64,000 nt of DNA from Microbulbifer litoralis (GTDB lineage Bacteria > Pseudomonadota > Gammaproteobacteria > Pseudomonadales > Cellvibrionaceae): positions 1 to 64,000 of the forward strand of contig NZ_JALKCV010000002.1 in the NCBI RefSeq assembly GCF_023634065.1, in the 5' to 3' direction. The notes below the pieces were generated by a model, which worked only from the letters and a program-made list of their open reading frames with translations, ran no database searches and was not told the origin of the DNA. Below are positions 49,430 through 57,455 of this stretch, one piece after another. The stretch's first letter is position 1. Each line of letters begins with the position of its first letter. The position numbers and the translations under genes are program-made.

Positions 49430-49849
49430 ATGAGTAGACGACGCGGTAAGGCCGTAGAAGAGGAAAAAGCAGAAATCGACCTGACGCCCATGCTGGACGT
49501 TGTGTTCATCATGCTGATCTTCTTTATCGTGACGGCTTCCTTTGTAAAAGAGAAGGCGCTGGATGTGAACGTCCCGGATCCGAATGATACGGAGACCACA
49601 CCTCCGACCGACAAGCAGAACATTCTGCTGACGGTGGACGCCAACGACGAGATCTACCTGGGCGCCAGCCGTATTGATACCCGTGCCGTGCGCGCACGTA
49701 TCGCGCAGCTGTATGCCGAGAACCCGGACGCGATCGTCATTGTGCGCGCGGACAACAAGTCCAGTGCCGACACCTATGTACAGATTGCCGACGCGGCCAA
49801 GGAAGTGAACCCGAATATCCAGGTTTCCCTGGTGCCCTACAAGGGCTGA
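49430..49849 (+). CDS. ExbD/TolR-family protein, without a neighbouring ExbB
   Basis: A 139-residue ExbD-type protein: a short basic start, one membrane helix (about residues 19-41) opening IDLTPMLDVVFIMLIFF with the proton-path Asp (LDV), and a periplasmic domain with LLTVDANDEIYLG and a final IQVSLVPYKG. It normally works with an ExbB/TolQ channel to energise TonB. No ExbB or TonB lies beside it; the nearest such channel in the window is the partial gene at 63838. Several TonB receptors here need such energy. Confidence 0.9.
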   Translation: MSRRRGKAVEEEKAEIDLTPMLDVVFIMLIFFIVTASFVKEKALDVNVPDPNDTETTPPTDKQNILLTVDANDEIYLGASRIDTRAVRARIAQLYAENPDAIVIVRADNKSSADTYVQIADAAKEVNPNIQVSLVPYKG

Positions 49850-49871
49850 TCCGTTTCGGGATCACCGATTG

Positions 49872-49900
49872 AAAAAGCCAGCCTCGCGCTGGCTTTTTTT
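49872..49900. terminator. bidirectional terminator between exbD-like gene and tryptophan dioxygenase gene
   Basis: Stem GCCAGC with GCTGGC and loop CTCGC, flanked by five A on the left and seven T on the right. It lies between converging genes and can serve both strands. Confidence 0.9.
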
Positions 49901-49946
49901 GTGCCCGCAGATCCGCTGTGGTGGGTCGAACCTCGACCCGCCGGTT

Positions 49947-50729
49947 TCAGAATTCCGAGCGGATCGCCCACAGATCCGGAAACACCGGCCGGAACAGCGT
50001 GCCCTGCAGGTAACCCACACCGCTGGAGCCGCCAGTGCCCATCTTGCTACCGATGGTGCGCTCCACCATCTTCACGTGGCGATAGCGCCACTGCTGCAGC
50101 GACGTATCGATATCCACCAGCGCCTCGCAGATCTCGCTGACCAGCGGATCGTTGCGGTAGACGTCGATCAGTATCTTCTGCACAGCAGTTGAAGGCGGCG
50201 CGACCTGACTGAAATCCCGTTTCAGTTCATTTTCCGGTATTTTGTGACCCTCCTTGGCCAGGAAGTTCAGGAAGGCATCCCACAGGGTCGGTGCCTCCAG
50301 GCGTTTCTGCAGGCGCAGGTAGTGATCGGAACCCGGCGCGTAGTTCTCCAGCTTCTTCGCATCCTTGGCGCCGAACAGGAATTCCAGCTCGCGGAACTGG
50401 AACGACTGGAAGCCGCTGGCGGTGGACAGCCGGTCGCGGAAGGAGTTGAACTCCAGCGGCGTCAGTGTCTCCAGGATGTCCACCTGCTGGATCAGGGTGC
50501 GGTAGATGGCATCCACCCGTTTCAGCGTATGCTGGGCGCGGTTGCGCTCGCCGGCGTTGAACAGGCGCACGAGGAAATCCAGTTCGTGCAGCAACTGCTT
50601 GAACCACAGCTCGTAGCTCTGGTGAATGACGATAAACAGCAGCTCGTCGTGTTCGGGCCCTTCGGACAGGGGCTGCTGGCACTGCAGCAGTTCGTCTACT
50701 TTCAGGTAGGAACTGTAGGTAACGGTCAT
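49947..50729 (-). CDS. kynA: tryptophan 2,3-dioxygenase
   Basis: A 260-residue haem dioxygenase that opens the indole ring of tryptophan to N-formylkynurenine. Motifs are YSSYLKVDELLQCQQPLSE at the start, FIVIHQSYELWFKQLLHEL with the substrate-site His, NSFRDRLSTASGFQSFQFRELEFLFG, and RYRHVKMVERTIGSKMGTGGSSG with the haem-ligand His. Length fits the bacterial enzymes. The other kynurenine-pathway genes are not adjacent. It is divergent from an amidohydrolase gene, 127 bases apart. Confidence 0.95.
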   Translation of the reverse strand: MTVTYSSYLKVDELLQCQQPLSEGPEHDELLFIVIHQSYELWFKQLLHELDFLVRLFNAGERNRAQHTLKRVDAIYRTLIQQVDILETLTPLEFNSFRDRLSTASGFQSFQFRELEFLFGAKDAKKLENYAPGSDHYLRLQKRLEAPTLWDAFLNFLAKEGHKIPENELKRDFSQVAPPSTAVQKILIDVYRNDPLVSEICEALVDIDTSLQQWRYRHVKMVERTIGSKMGTGGSSGVGYLQGTLFRPVFPDLWAIRSEF

Positions 50730-50856
50730 GGGGAATCAACCTGGTTGTGTTTTGATCAGTCACGAAATAATGCTCTCTTTGAACGGCGCGGATCAAAACT
50801 AAAATTGCGGAAAAATCAGTAATATTGGGCCCATTATAAGGTCTGGAGTCTCGCAA

Positions 50857-52107
50857 ATGGAAAACACAGCGCACGCTCTGCGAATCGATGGCCGGCGTCT
50901 CTGGGACAGCCTGATGGAAATGGCCCGGATCGGCGCCACTCCCGCTGGCGGCTGCAACCGCCAGGCCCTGACCGATGAAGATCGCGAGGGTCGCGACCTG
51001 TTTGTCGGTTGGTGTCGCGATATCGGCTGCGACATCCGCATCGACCGGATGGGCAATATCTTCGTTCGCCGCGCCGGGAGCGAGGACGGGTTGCCACCGG
51101 TGATGACCGGTTCCCACCTGGATACCCAGCCCACCGGCGGCAAGTTCGACGGCGTCTACGGCGTGCTCGCCGGACTGGAAGTGCTGCGCACCCTGGAAGA
51201 CCGCGGAATAAAAACCAGGGCGCCGCTGGAACTGGTGGTCTGGACCAACGAGGAGGGCGCGCGCTTCTCGCCGGCGATGATCGGCTCCGGCGTCTGGGCC
51301 GGGGAGTTCGATCTCGAATACGGCCACTCCCGCGCCGACAAGGCCGGCAGGACCATCGGCGGGGAGCTGGAGCGCATCGGCTATCGGGGCGAGGCGCCGG
51401 CGGAGCCGCACCCGATCACCGCCGCCTTCGAGGCGCATATCGAACAGGGCCCGATCCTGGAGAACCGGGACCAGGTGATCGGCGTGGTCACCGGTGTGCA
51501 GGGTATCCGCTGGTACGACGTGACCTTCCACGGCACGCCGTGTCACGCCGGCCCCACGCCGATGGCGGACCGCCGCGACCCGGTGCAGGCGCTGTCGCAC
51601 CTGTGCGAGCGCCTCTACAGCGAAGTGAAAGCCTACTCGGATGAGGCCCGTATGACCTGTGGCGACCTGCGCGCAGAGCCGGGCAGCCGCAATACGGTGC
51701 CGGAAAAGGTGGTCCTGGCGCTGGACCTGCGCCACCCGAAGCCGGAGGGTCTCGAGCACCTGCACCGTACCCTCTACCGCCTGGCCGAACAGGTGCAGGA
51801 GGCCACCGGCGCGACCATCGATGTGCGCGAGGAGTGGCACTCGCCGCCGGTGCAGTTCGACCAGGGCTGTATCGAGGCCGTCGACGGCGCCGTCAGGGCG
51901 CTGGGCTACAGCCACCGCCAGATGGTTTCCGGCGCCGGCCACGACTCCGTGTACGTGTCCCGCGTGGCACCGGTGTCGATGATCTTCGTGCCCTGTGCCG
52001 GCGGCCTGTCCCACAACGAGAAGGAATCCGCGGAGCCGGATCACCTGGAGGCCGGCTGCAATGTGCTGTTGCACGCGATGCTGGAAAGGGCCGGCGTGGC
52101 TTCCTGA
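50857..52107 (+). CDS. M20 Zn-dependent amidohydrolase (N-carbamoyl amino acid hydrolase type)
   Basis: A 416-residue member of the hydantoinase/carbamoylase branch of M20 (AllC, HyuC, beta-ureidopropionase). Metal-site motifs are TGSHLDTQPTGGKFDGVYGVLAGLE (His and Asp), VVWTNEEGARF (Glu pair) and a late GAGHDSVYVSRVAPVSMIFVPCAGGLSHNEKE (His). It cleaves carbamoyl or related amide groups. It is the first gene of a probable operon with a DDAH-like enzyme 79 bases on, suggesting stepwise breakdown of a ureido or guanidino compound. Confidence 0.88.
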   Translation: MENTAHALRIDGRRLWDSLMEMARIGATPAGGCNRQALTDEDREGRDLFVGWCRDIGCDIRIDRMGNIFVRRAGSEDGLPPVMTGSHLDTQPTGGKFDGVYGVLAGLEVLRTLEDRGIKTRAPLELVVWTNEEGARFSPAMIGSGVWAGEFDLEYGHSRADKAGRTIGGELERIGYRGEAPAEPHPITAAFEAHIEQGPILENRDQVIGVVTGVQGIRWYDVTFHGTPCHAGPTPMADRRDPVQALSHLCERLYSEVKAYSDEARMTCGDLRAEPGSRNTVPEKVVLALDLRHPKPEGLEHLHRTLYRLAEQVQEATGATIDVREEWHSPPVQFDQGCIEAVDGAVRALGYSHRQMVSGAGHDSVYVSRVAPVSMIFVPCAGGLSHNEKESAEPDHLEAGCNVLLHAMLERAGVAS

Positions 52108-52186
52108 TCATAGTTCCCCTCTCCCGGCCCCTCCCCGCCATCGGCAGAGGGGCGTTTCGTAGCGAACATTTCTGGAACGAGAAACC

Positions 52187-53110
52187 ATGAGTGAATTCAC
52201 CCTCAAACGCCGCAGTGACGAAGGCGGCACCCGGCCTCTGCAAGACTGGGGCATGGACTCCGAATACGGCCCGCTGCGCGATGTGCTGATCGGTCCGGTG
52301 GACAATTTCAGCTGGCGCACCGGCAACGCCAGTGCCCGCCGCGCCGAGCGCCTGGGGTTGCAGTTCGACCACAAGGTGGCCGCCGCACAGCACGCGGAAA
52401 TGCTCGATGCCTACCGCCACGCGGGTGTGAACACCCACCTGATCCCGGCGGACAGCAGCCTGCCGTACCAGATCTACGGCCGCGACTCCTCGGTGATGAC
52501 CCCCTGGGGCCCGATCGTGACGCAGATGTACAGCCCCTGGCGCCGCGGCGAATGGGCGCCGATCGTCAAGAAATACGCGGAACTGGATATCCCCATCTAC
52601 GACATCGTCACCGCGGGCTCACTGGAGGGCGGTGATTTCATGGTGCTGGAACCGGGCGTCATCCTCTGCGGCTATTCCGGCGAGCGCACCAGCGAGGCCG
52701 GCTTCAGGCAGATGAAGCGCTGGATCGAAAAAGAGGGCTGGGAGGTTGTGGGCTATCCGTTCGACCCCTTCTTCCTGCATATCGATGTGCTGGTGGCGAT
52801 GCTGGCGGAAAAGCTGGCGGCCATCTGCATCGATGCGGTGGAGCCGGAACTGGTGCAGTGGTTCCGCGACCGCAATATCGAGATCATCGATATCCCCTTC
52901 CCGCAGGTGCTGGAACTGGGCGTCAATGTGGTGGCGCTGGGCAATGACCGTGTGATGCTGCCCGAGGCCAACCGGGGCCTGGCGGAAAAGTGCCGCGCCC
53001 ACGGCCTCGAGGTGATCGACCCGGATATCTCGATGATCACGCCCGGCGGCGGTGGCGTACACTGCATGTGCCAGCCGTTGAGAAGAGATTCGGTAAGCCA
53101 AACTGGTTGA
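52187..53110 (+). CDS. DDAH / arginine-deiminase superfamily hydrolase
   Basis: A 307-residue guanidino-modifying enzyme. It has the superfamily triad and binding residues in order: YGRDSSVMTPWGPIV, LEGGDFMVLEPGVILCG (Glu-Gly-Gly-Asp), FFLHIDVLVAML (His and Asp), and GGGGVHCMCQPLRRD near the C-terminus with the nucleophilic Cys. It probably hydrolyses a substituted guanidine or ureido substrate to release ammonia or an amine. The partner amidohydrolase upstream may act on the carbamoyl product. The exact substrate is not readable. Confidence 0.85.
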   Translation: MSEFTLKRRSDEGGTRPLQDWGMDSEYGPLRDVLIGPVDNFSWRTGNASARRAERLGLQFDHKVAAAQHAEMLDAYRHAGVNTHLIPADSSLPYQIYGRDSSVMTPWGPIVTQMYSPWRRGEWAPIVKKYAELDIPIYDIVTAGSLEGGDFMVLEPGVILCGYSGERTSEAGFRQMKRWIEKEGWEVVGYPFDPFFLHIDVLVAMLAEKLAAICIDAVEPELVQWFRDRNIEIIDIPFPQVLELGVNVVALGNDRVMLPEANRGLAEKCRAHGLEVIDPDISMITPGGGGVHCMCQPLRRDSVSQTG

Positions 53111-53164
53111 TTCGGCCCTCGCGCGGGGCCCCGAAGTGGCTAACATGGCTGTTTTATCACAGGG

Positions 53165-53199
53165 CTCTCTGCCGCGCTCCCGGAGGGAGAGGGCAGGGG
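53165..53199. repeat. short GC-rich imperfect palindrome, copy 1
   Basis: Core CTCCC-GGA-GGGAG (53177-53189), with outer CTGCC/GGCAG pairing. It sits between two genes. A related core is present near 63769-63781, and a partial one near 52118. Such elements resemble intergenic REP-like repeats, but three loci are too few to prove a family. Confidence 0.4.
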
Positions 53200-53226
53200 G
53201 CGAGAGTAATGGTAACGGAGCCCCCA

Positions 53227-54006
53227 ATGAAGAGTTCATGCCCCGAGATCCGGGCCGGCGTCGCAGACCGGATCCTGGAAATCACCATCGATCGCCCGGA
53301 ACGCAAAAACGCACTGACCATGGCGATGTACTCCGCCATGGCGGAGCTGTTGACTGCCGCCGCCGACGACCCGGAAGTGCGCGTTGTCATTATTTCCGGC
53401 GCCGGGGGCAATTTTACCAGCGGCAACGACCTGACGGATTTCCTCGGCGGCTCCGCTTCCGGTGAGGAATCGCCGGTGTTCCAGTTCATGCAGGCGCTGT
53501 ACAGCTTCCCGAAGCCGGTGGTGGCGGCGGTCAACGGCCCCGCGATCGGTATCGGCACCACCATGTTGCTGCACTGCGACATGGCCTATGCGGGTGAGGA
53601 CGCCATCTTCCAGATGCCGTTCGTGGACCTGGGCCTGTGCCCGGAATACGCCTCCAGCTACTTCCTGCCGCGCATCGCCGGCCACGCCAGGGCCTCGGAA
53701 CTGTTGCTGCTGAGCAGGAAGTTCGATGCCCGGGAGGCCGTGTCGCTGGGCCTCTGCAATGCGGCCGTGCCCGCCGAAGAGGCGTTGGCCAGCGCCCGCG
53801 CAACCGCGGCAGAGCTGGCGCAAAAGGCGCCGGCGGCGGTGCGCCTGAGCAAGCGGTTGCTGCGCCGCGGAACCCACGACGCGGGCCTGGAAGTGATCAG
53901 GGAAGAGGCCGGCCACTTCCAGCAGCGGCTGGCGTCCGAGGAGTTCAAGGAGGCGGCTACCGCCTTTATGGAAAAGCGCCCGGCGGATTTTTCCCGCTTT
54001 GAGTAG
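53227..54006 (+). CDS. enoyl-CoA hydratase/isomerase family protein
   Basis: A 259-residue crotonase. Motifs are LEITIDRPERKNALTMAMY, VVIISGAGGNFTSGNDL with the first oxyanion-hole strand, and PVVAAVNGPAIGIGTTMLLHCDMAYA with the second. At the usual catalytic positions it has PFVDLGLCPEYASSYFLPR, similar to 2-hydratase/delta-isomerase relatives. It may handle a CoA ester from the amidohydrolase/DDAH pathway or act in fatty-acid breakdown. It is 116 bases after the DDAH-like gene, past a palindromic repeat, so cotranscription is uncertain. Confidence 0.9.
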   Translation: MKSSCPEIRAGVADRILEITIDRPERKNALTMAMYSAMAELLTAAADDPEVRVVIISGAGGNFTSGNDLTDFLGGSASGEESPVFQFMQALYSFPKPVVAAVNGPAIGIGTTMLLHCDMAYAGEDAIFQMPFVDLGLCPEYASSYFLPRIAGHARASELLLLSRKFDAREAVSLGLCNAAVPAEEALASARATAAELAQKAPAAVRLSKRLLRRGTHDAGLEVIREEAGHFQQRLASEEFKEAATAFMEKRPADFSRFE

Positions 54007-54158
54007 CGGACCTTACCCGGCCGTCGACAATCTGTCTGGAGTATTCGAAAGTCGGCCTTGATGCCGGCCGGGTGGGGTATCGCTTTCCGGGACTCGCTGT
54101 GAATACGGATATGTACGCCTCTTGCTACGCAACAGAGGCCTATGCCGGGTAGTGAACG

Positions 54159-54371
54159 TCAGAAATCAAACAGCTCGGTAATCAGGTTTCTCTTGTGTTT
54201 TCTCGGCTCTGAGGTCTCGTCTTTTGCCGGTTGTGTGTGCGATCGTTCGATGATCTTGGCCAGTTCGCCGCGGTCGAGCCAGATACCGCGACACTTGGGG
54301 CAGTAGTCGATTTCGATGCCGTTGCGGTCGGCCTTGAGCAGTTTGGCGTCATCACAGGTGGGGCATTCCAT
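54159..54371 (-). CDS. TFIIB-type zinc-finger protein
   Basis: A 70-residue protein from ATG 54371 (ribosome site GGAGGAAG). The CPTC and CPKC pairs (MECPTCDDAKLLKADRNG, then IDYCPKCRGIWLDRGEL) form the zf-TFIIB domain, common in small bacterial proteins of unknown role. The tail is basic and ends ITELFDF. Likely a small cytoplasmic zinc protein. Confidence 0.85.
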   Translation of the reverse strand: MECPTCDDAKLLKADRNGIEIDYCPKCRGIWLDRGELAKIIERSHTQPAKDETSEPRKHKRNLITELFDF

Positions 54372-54539
54372 GGCTTCCTCCGGTGTCGTTGATGTTTCCA
54401 CTCTCTGCCGAAGTTGAGGCAGGTACTGCATACAAGCTTATACCACCGGGGCGGGTTTAAAGCCGGACCGCGGTGCCGCTGACGGCCCTGCCTTCCACGA
54501 CGGAGGTGGTTGTCTTCAAGATGGTGGTTCTCTCCCGCT

Positions 54540-55598
54540 TCATTCAGTGAATTCATTGATAAAGGCGCGGGCCTGGTCCGGGTGATCCGTGAACAGCCCG
54601 TCCACACCCAGCTCACCGACAAACAGCTGCAGCAGCGCGTCAAAGCTTTCCAGCTGAGCCGGAACCCGGTCGGCGCGGAAAGTGTAGGGGTATACCGCAA
54701 GCCCCAACTGCTGCGCACGAGGCAGCAGTGCCGTGGGTGCGATGTCCCCGTCCTGTTGCGCGACCAGCATCATCGCCCAGGGGCCGATACCGTCGGCGTA
54801 GCCGGCGATCTTCTCCAGTCCGCCCTTTTCCCGCATCCAGCTGTAGTCGTAATTGACCAGCTCGCCCCCGACCTCCACGCGCTTCTCGCCCCACGAGGTC
54901 ATGGCGATCAACTGTACCAGCGGCAGGTCCATCTCCAGTTTCGGCATCAGTTCCCGGTCGATACGCTGAAGTTCCTCGGCGTCGAAGGATTGCAGGAAAA
55001 TCTTCTGCTTTCTGTCTGTGTAGCCGTAGCGCTTGAGTGCCCGCAGGGCCAGTGCCGCAATATCGCGCCCCTCGCGGTGGTGGAAAGCGGGTTTCTTGAT
55101 TTCCGGATAGAGGCCGATGTCATAGCCGAGGGTTTCGTTCAAACCCTGGATCAGTTCGATTTCCTCTTCCAGGGTCGACAGTTGAAAACTGGAGCGGCCC
55201 AGCGGAAAGCGGCCGGGAAATTTCTGCGTGGGGCCGTCACCGGACTGGATGAACGCCTCGCTGACCCGCAATTGCTTCAGTTCGGCCAGCGTGAAATCGA
55301 TGGTGTAGTAGTGGCCGTCGGCGCGCGCCCTCCGGGGGAATACCGTGGCGACATCGGTGGTGCTGTCCAGATGGATGTCGTGCATGACGATCAGGTGGTT
55401 GTCCCGGCTCAGCACCAGGTCCTGCTCGATATAGTCGGGGCGCATACCGTAGGCCAGCGCCTTGGCTTCCAGCGTGTGTTCCGGCAGGTAGCCGGAGGCT
55501 CCGCGGTGGGCGATCACCAGCGGTTTATCCGCCGCGAGGGCAGTGTCCGCGCAGGCGAGCAGTGACAGGCCGAGAACAAGTGAGAGGATCTTTGTCAT
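54540..55598 (-). CDS. glpQ: periplasmic glycerophosphodiester phosphodiesterase
   Basis: A 352-residue GlpQ-type enzyme from ATG 55598. The signal peptide ends near ALA-ADKP. Motifs are LVIAHRGASGYLPEHTLEAKALAYGMRPDYIEQDL with the His, Arg and Glu of the active site, then IVMHDIHLDSTTDV, LYPEIKKPAFHH and GVDGLFTDHPDQAR at the end. It hydrolyses deacylated phospholipids to glycerol-3-phosphate and an alcohol, which fits the phosphorus-scavenging theme of the window. Confidence 0.94.
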   Translation of the reverse strand: MTKILSLVLGLSLLACADTALAADKPLVIAHRGASGYLPEHTLEAKALAYGMRPDYIEQDLVLSRDNHLIVMHDIHLDSTTDVATVFPRRARADGHYYTIDFTLAELKQLRVSEAFIQSGDGPTQKFPGRFPLGRSSFQLSTLEEEIELIQGLNETLGYDIGLYPEIKKPAFHHREGRDIAALALRALKRYGYTDRKQKIFLQSFDAEELQRIDRELMPKLEMDLPLVQLIAMTSWGEKRVEVGGELVNYDYSWMREKGGLEKIAGYADGIGPWAMMLVAQQDGDIAPTALLPRAQQLGLAVYPYTFRADRVPAQLESFDALLQLFVGELGVDGLFTDHPDQARAFINEFTE

Positions 55599-55683
55599 AT
55601 CGGGCAGCCATCGGATAAAAGATGGGGCCTTTTTACGGCAATACTGTGACAGCGTAAGGTCTGTGGGATGACCCGGTGCACGC

Positions 55684-57315
55684 TTACACATCCGCTTCCG
55701 CCGGCCAGCGGTAATCGGCGAGTTGTTCGCGAAGGTCCCTCTTGCTGATCTTGCCGGTGGCCGTGTGCGGCAGTTCCCCGACGAGAATACAGTCGTCCGG
55801 AATCCACCATTTGGCGACCTGGCCGCCGAAGGCCGCGAGAATCGCACCGGTGTCGAGGTCGGCCCCCGGCTTCGGTACCACCAGCAGCAGGGGCCGCTCG
55901 GCCCACTTTTCGTGTGCGATGCCGATCACCGCCGCCTCGGAGACTCCGTCCAGTGTCATGGCGAAATTTTCCAGTTCGATGGAGGATATCCACTCACCGC
56001 CGGACTTGATCACGTCCTTGGTGCGATCGGTGATGCCCAGGTAGCCGCGCGCATCGATGGTGGCCACATCGCCGGTATCGAACCAGCCGTCGGCGGTCAG
56101 CGCGGACTCGTCGGCGCGGTAATAGCGCTCGCATACCCAGGGGCCGCGCACCTGCAGCGCGCCGTAGGCCACGCCGTCCCGTGGCAGCGACTGGCCCTGT
56201 TCGTCGACGATGCGCATTTCCACCCCGAACGCCGCGCGTCCCTGTTTCAGGCGCAGGCTCCTGGCCTCCCCGGCGGGTACCGAGCCTGCGACCCGAGGGT
56301 TGAACGTTCCCAGCGGGCTCATCTCGGTCATGCCCCAGGCGTGGTGGGTGTAGACGCCGTGGCGCTGTTCGAATTCCTCCATGATGCTCCACGGACAGGC
56401 GGAGCCGCCGACCACCACGCGATCCAGGCTGGCAATCGTGTCGTCGTTTTCGCGCAGGTATTTCAGCAGGGCCAGCCAGACGGTGGGAACCCCGGCGGCA
56501 ATGGTGACCTTCTCCCGCTGCATCAGCCTGGTGAGGGTTTCGCCACAGCCCATCCTGGGCCCCGGCAAGACCAGCTTGGCCCCGACCACCGGCACCGCGT
56601 AGGGAATCGCCCAGGCATTGACGTGGAACATGGGCACCACCGGCAGCACCGCGTCGTGGCTCTGCAGGGCGAAGACGTCGGGCAGCAGTACACCGTAGGT
56701 GTGCAGCAGCATGGCGCGGTGGGAGTAGAGCACGCCCTTGGGGTTGCCGGTGGTGCCGGAGGTGTAGCAGAGGGCGGCGGCAGTGGACTCGTCCAGCTGC
56801 GGCCAGTCGAACCGGGTCGGCTGCAGGGCCAGCAACTCCTCATAGCAGTGTACGTCGGGCAGGCTGGTATCCGGCATGTGATCGCTGTCGGTCAGGATCA
56901 CATAGCCCCTGACGGTGCCCAGCCTGTCCGCCAACGCCTCCAGCAGCGGTACGAACATCGGGTCGATGAACAGCCAGCGATCCTCCGCATGCTCGACGAT
57001 ATAGGTGATCTGTTCGGGAAAAAGGCGCGGGTTGATCGTGTGGCAGACCAGTCCACTGCAGGAAGTCGCGTAGTAGAGTTCAAAGTGGCGGTAGTCGTTC
57101 CAGGCCAGGGTGCCGATGCGGTCGCCCGGCGCAGCGCCCAGTTTCTGCAGTGCATGGGCCAGCTGCGCGCTGCGCTCGAAGGCCTCGCTGTAGGTGTAGC
57201 GGTGCTGCGGGTTGTCCGCGGTGATGGAGACAATTTCACTGTCGGCGAAGTTGGCCTGTGCGTGGCGCATCACCTCGGTGAGGGTGAGTTGGGACTGCAT
57301 CATCATGCCTGGCAT
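55684..57315 (-). CDS. AMP-dependent (medium/long-chain) fatty acyl-CoA ligase
   Basis: A 543-residue acyl-adenylate synthetase of the AlkK-like type. Motifs are ALCYTSGTTGNPKGVLYSHRAM (P-loop), VPMFHVNAWAIPYAVPV, HHAWGMTEMSPLG, DGWFDTGDVATIDARGYLGITDRTKDVIKSGGEWIS and the C-terminal lysine in LPHTATGKISKRDLREQL. It activates fatty acids to CoA thioesters for beta-oxidation. Several Met codons lie at the start (MPGMMMQSQ), so the exact first residue is uncertain by up to five positions. Confidence 0.93.
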   Translation of the reverse strand: MPGMMMQSQLTLTEVMRHAQANFADSEIVSITADNPQHRYTYSEAFERSAQLAHALQKLGAAPGDRIGTLAWNDYRHFELYYATSCSGLVCHTINPRLFPEQITYIVEHAEDRWLFIDPMFVPLLEALADRLGTVRGYVILTDSDHMPDTSLPDVHCYEELLALQPTRFDWPQLDESTAAALCYTSGTTGNPKGVLYSHRAMLLHTYGVLLPDVFALQSHDAVLPVVPMFHVNAWAIPYAVPVVGAKLVLPGPRMGCGETLTRLMQREKVTIAAGVPTVWLALLKYLRENDDTIASLDRVVVGGSACPWSIMEEFEQRHGVYTHHAWGMTEMSPLGTFNPRVAGSVPAGEARSLRLKQGRAAFGVEMRIVDEQGQSLPRDGVAYGALQVRGPWVCERYYRADESALTADGWFDTGDVATIDARGYLGITDRTKDVIKSGGEWISSIELENFAMTLDGVSEAAVIGIAHEKWAERPLLLVVPKPGADLDTGAILAAFGGQVAKWWIPDDCILVGELPHTATGKISKRDLREQLADYRWPAEADV

Positions 57316-57455
57316 GGGCTGGCTCCTTTATCATTATGGTTCTTGGTGTGTGCGTCGTTCACTCTGGCCCGGATACAGGGGCGCCATTGCCCGGGCCTGC
57401 GGCGTTCACAGGTCCGGAGCTTGTTCCCGGTGGGCTGTAGTCGCGAGTTCCGAAA

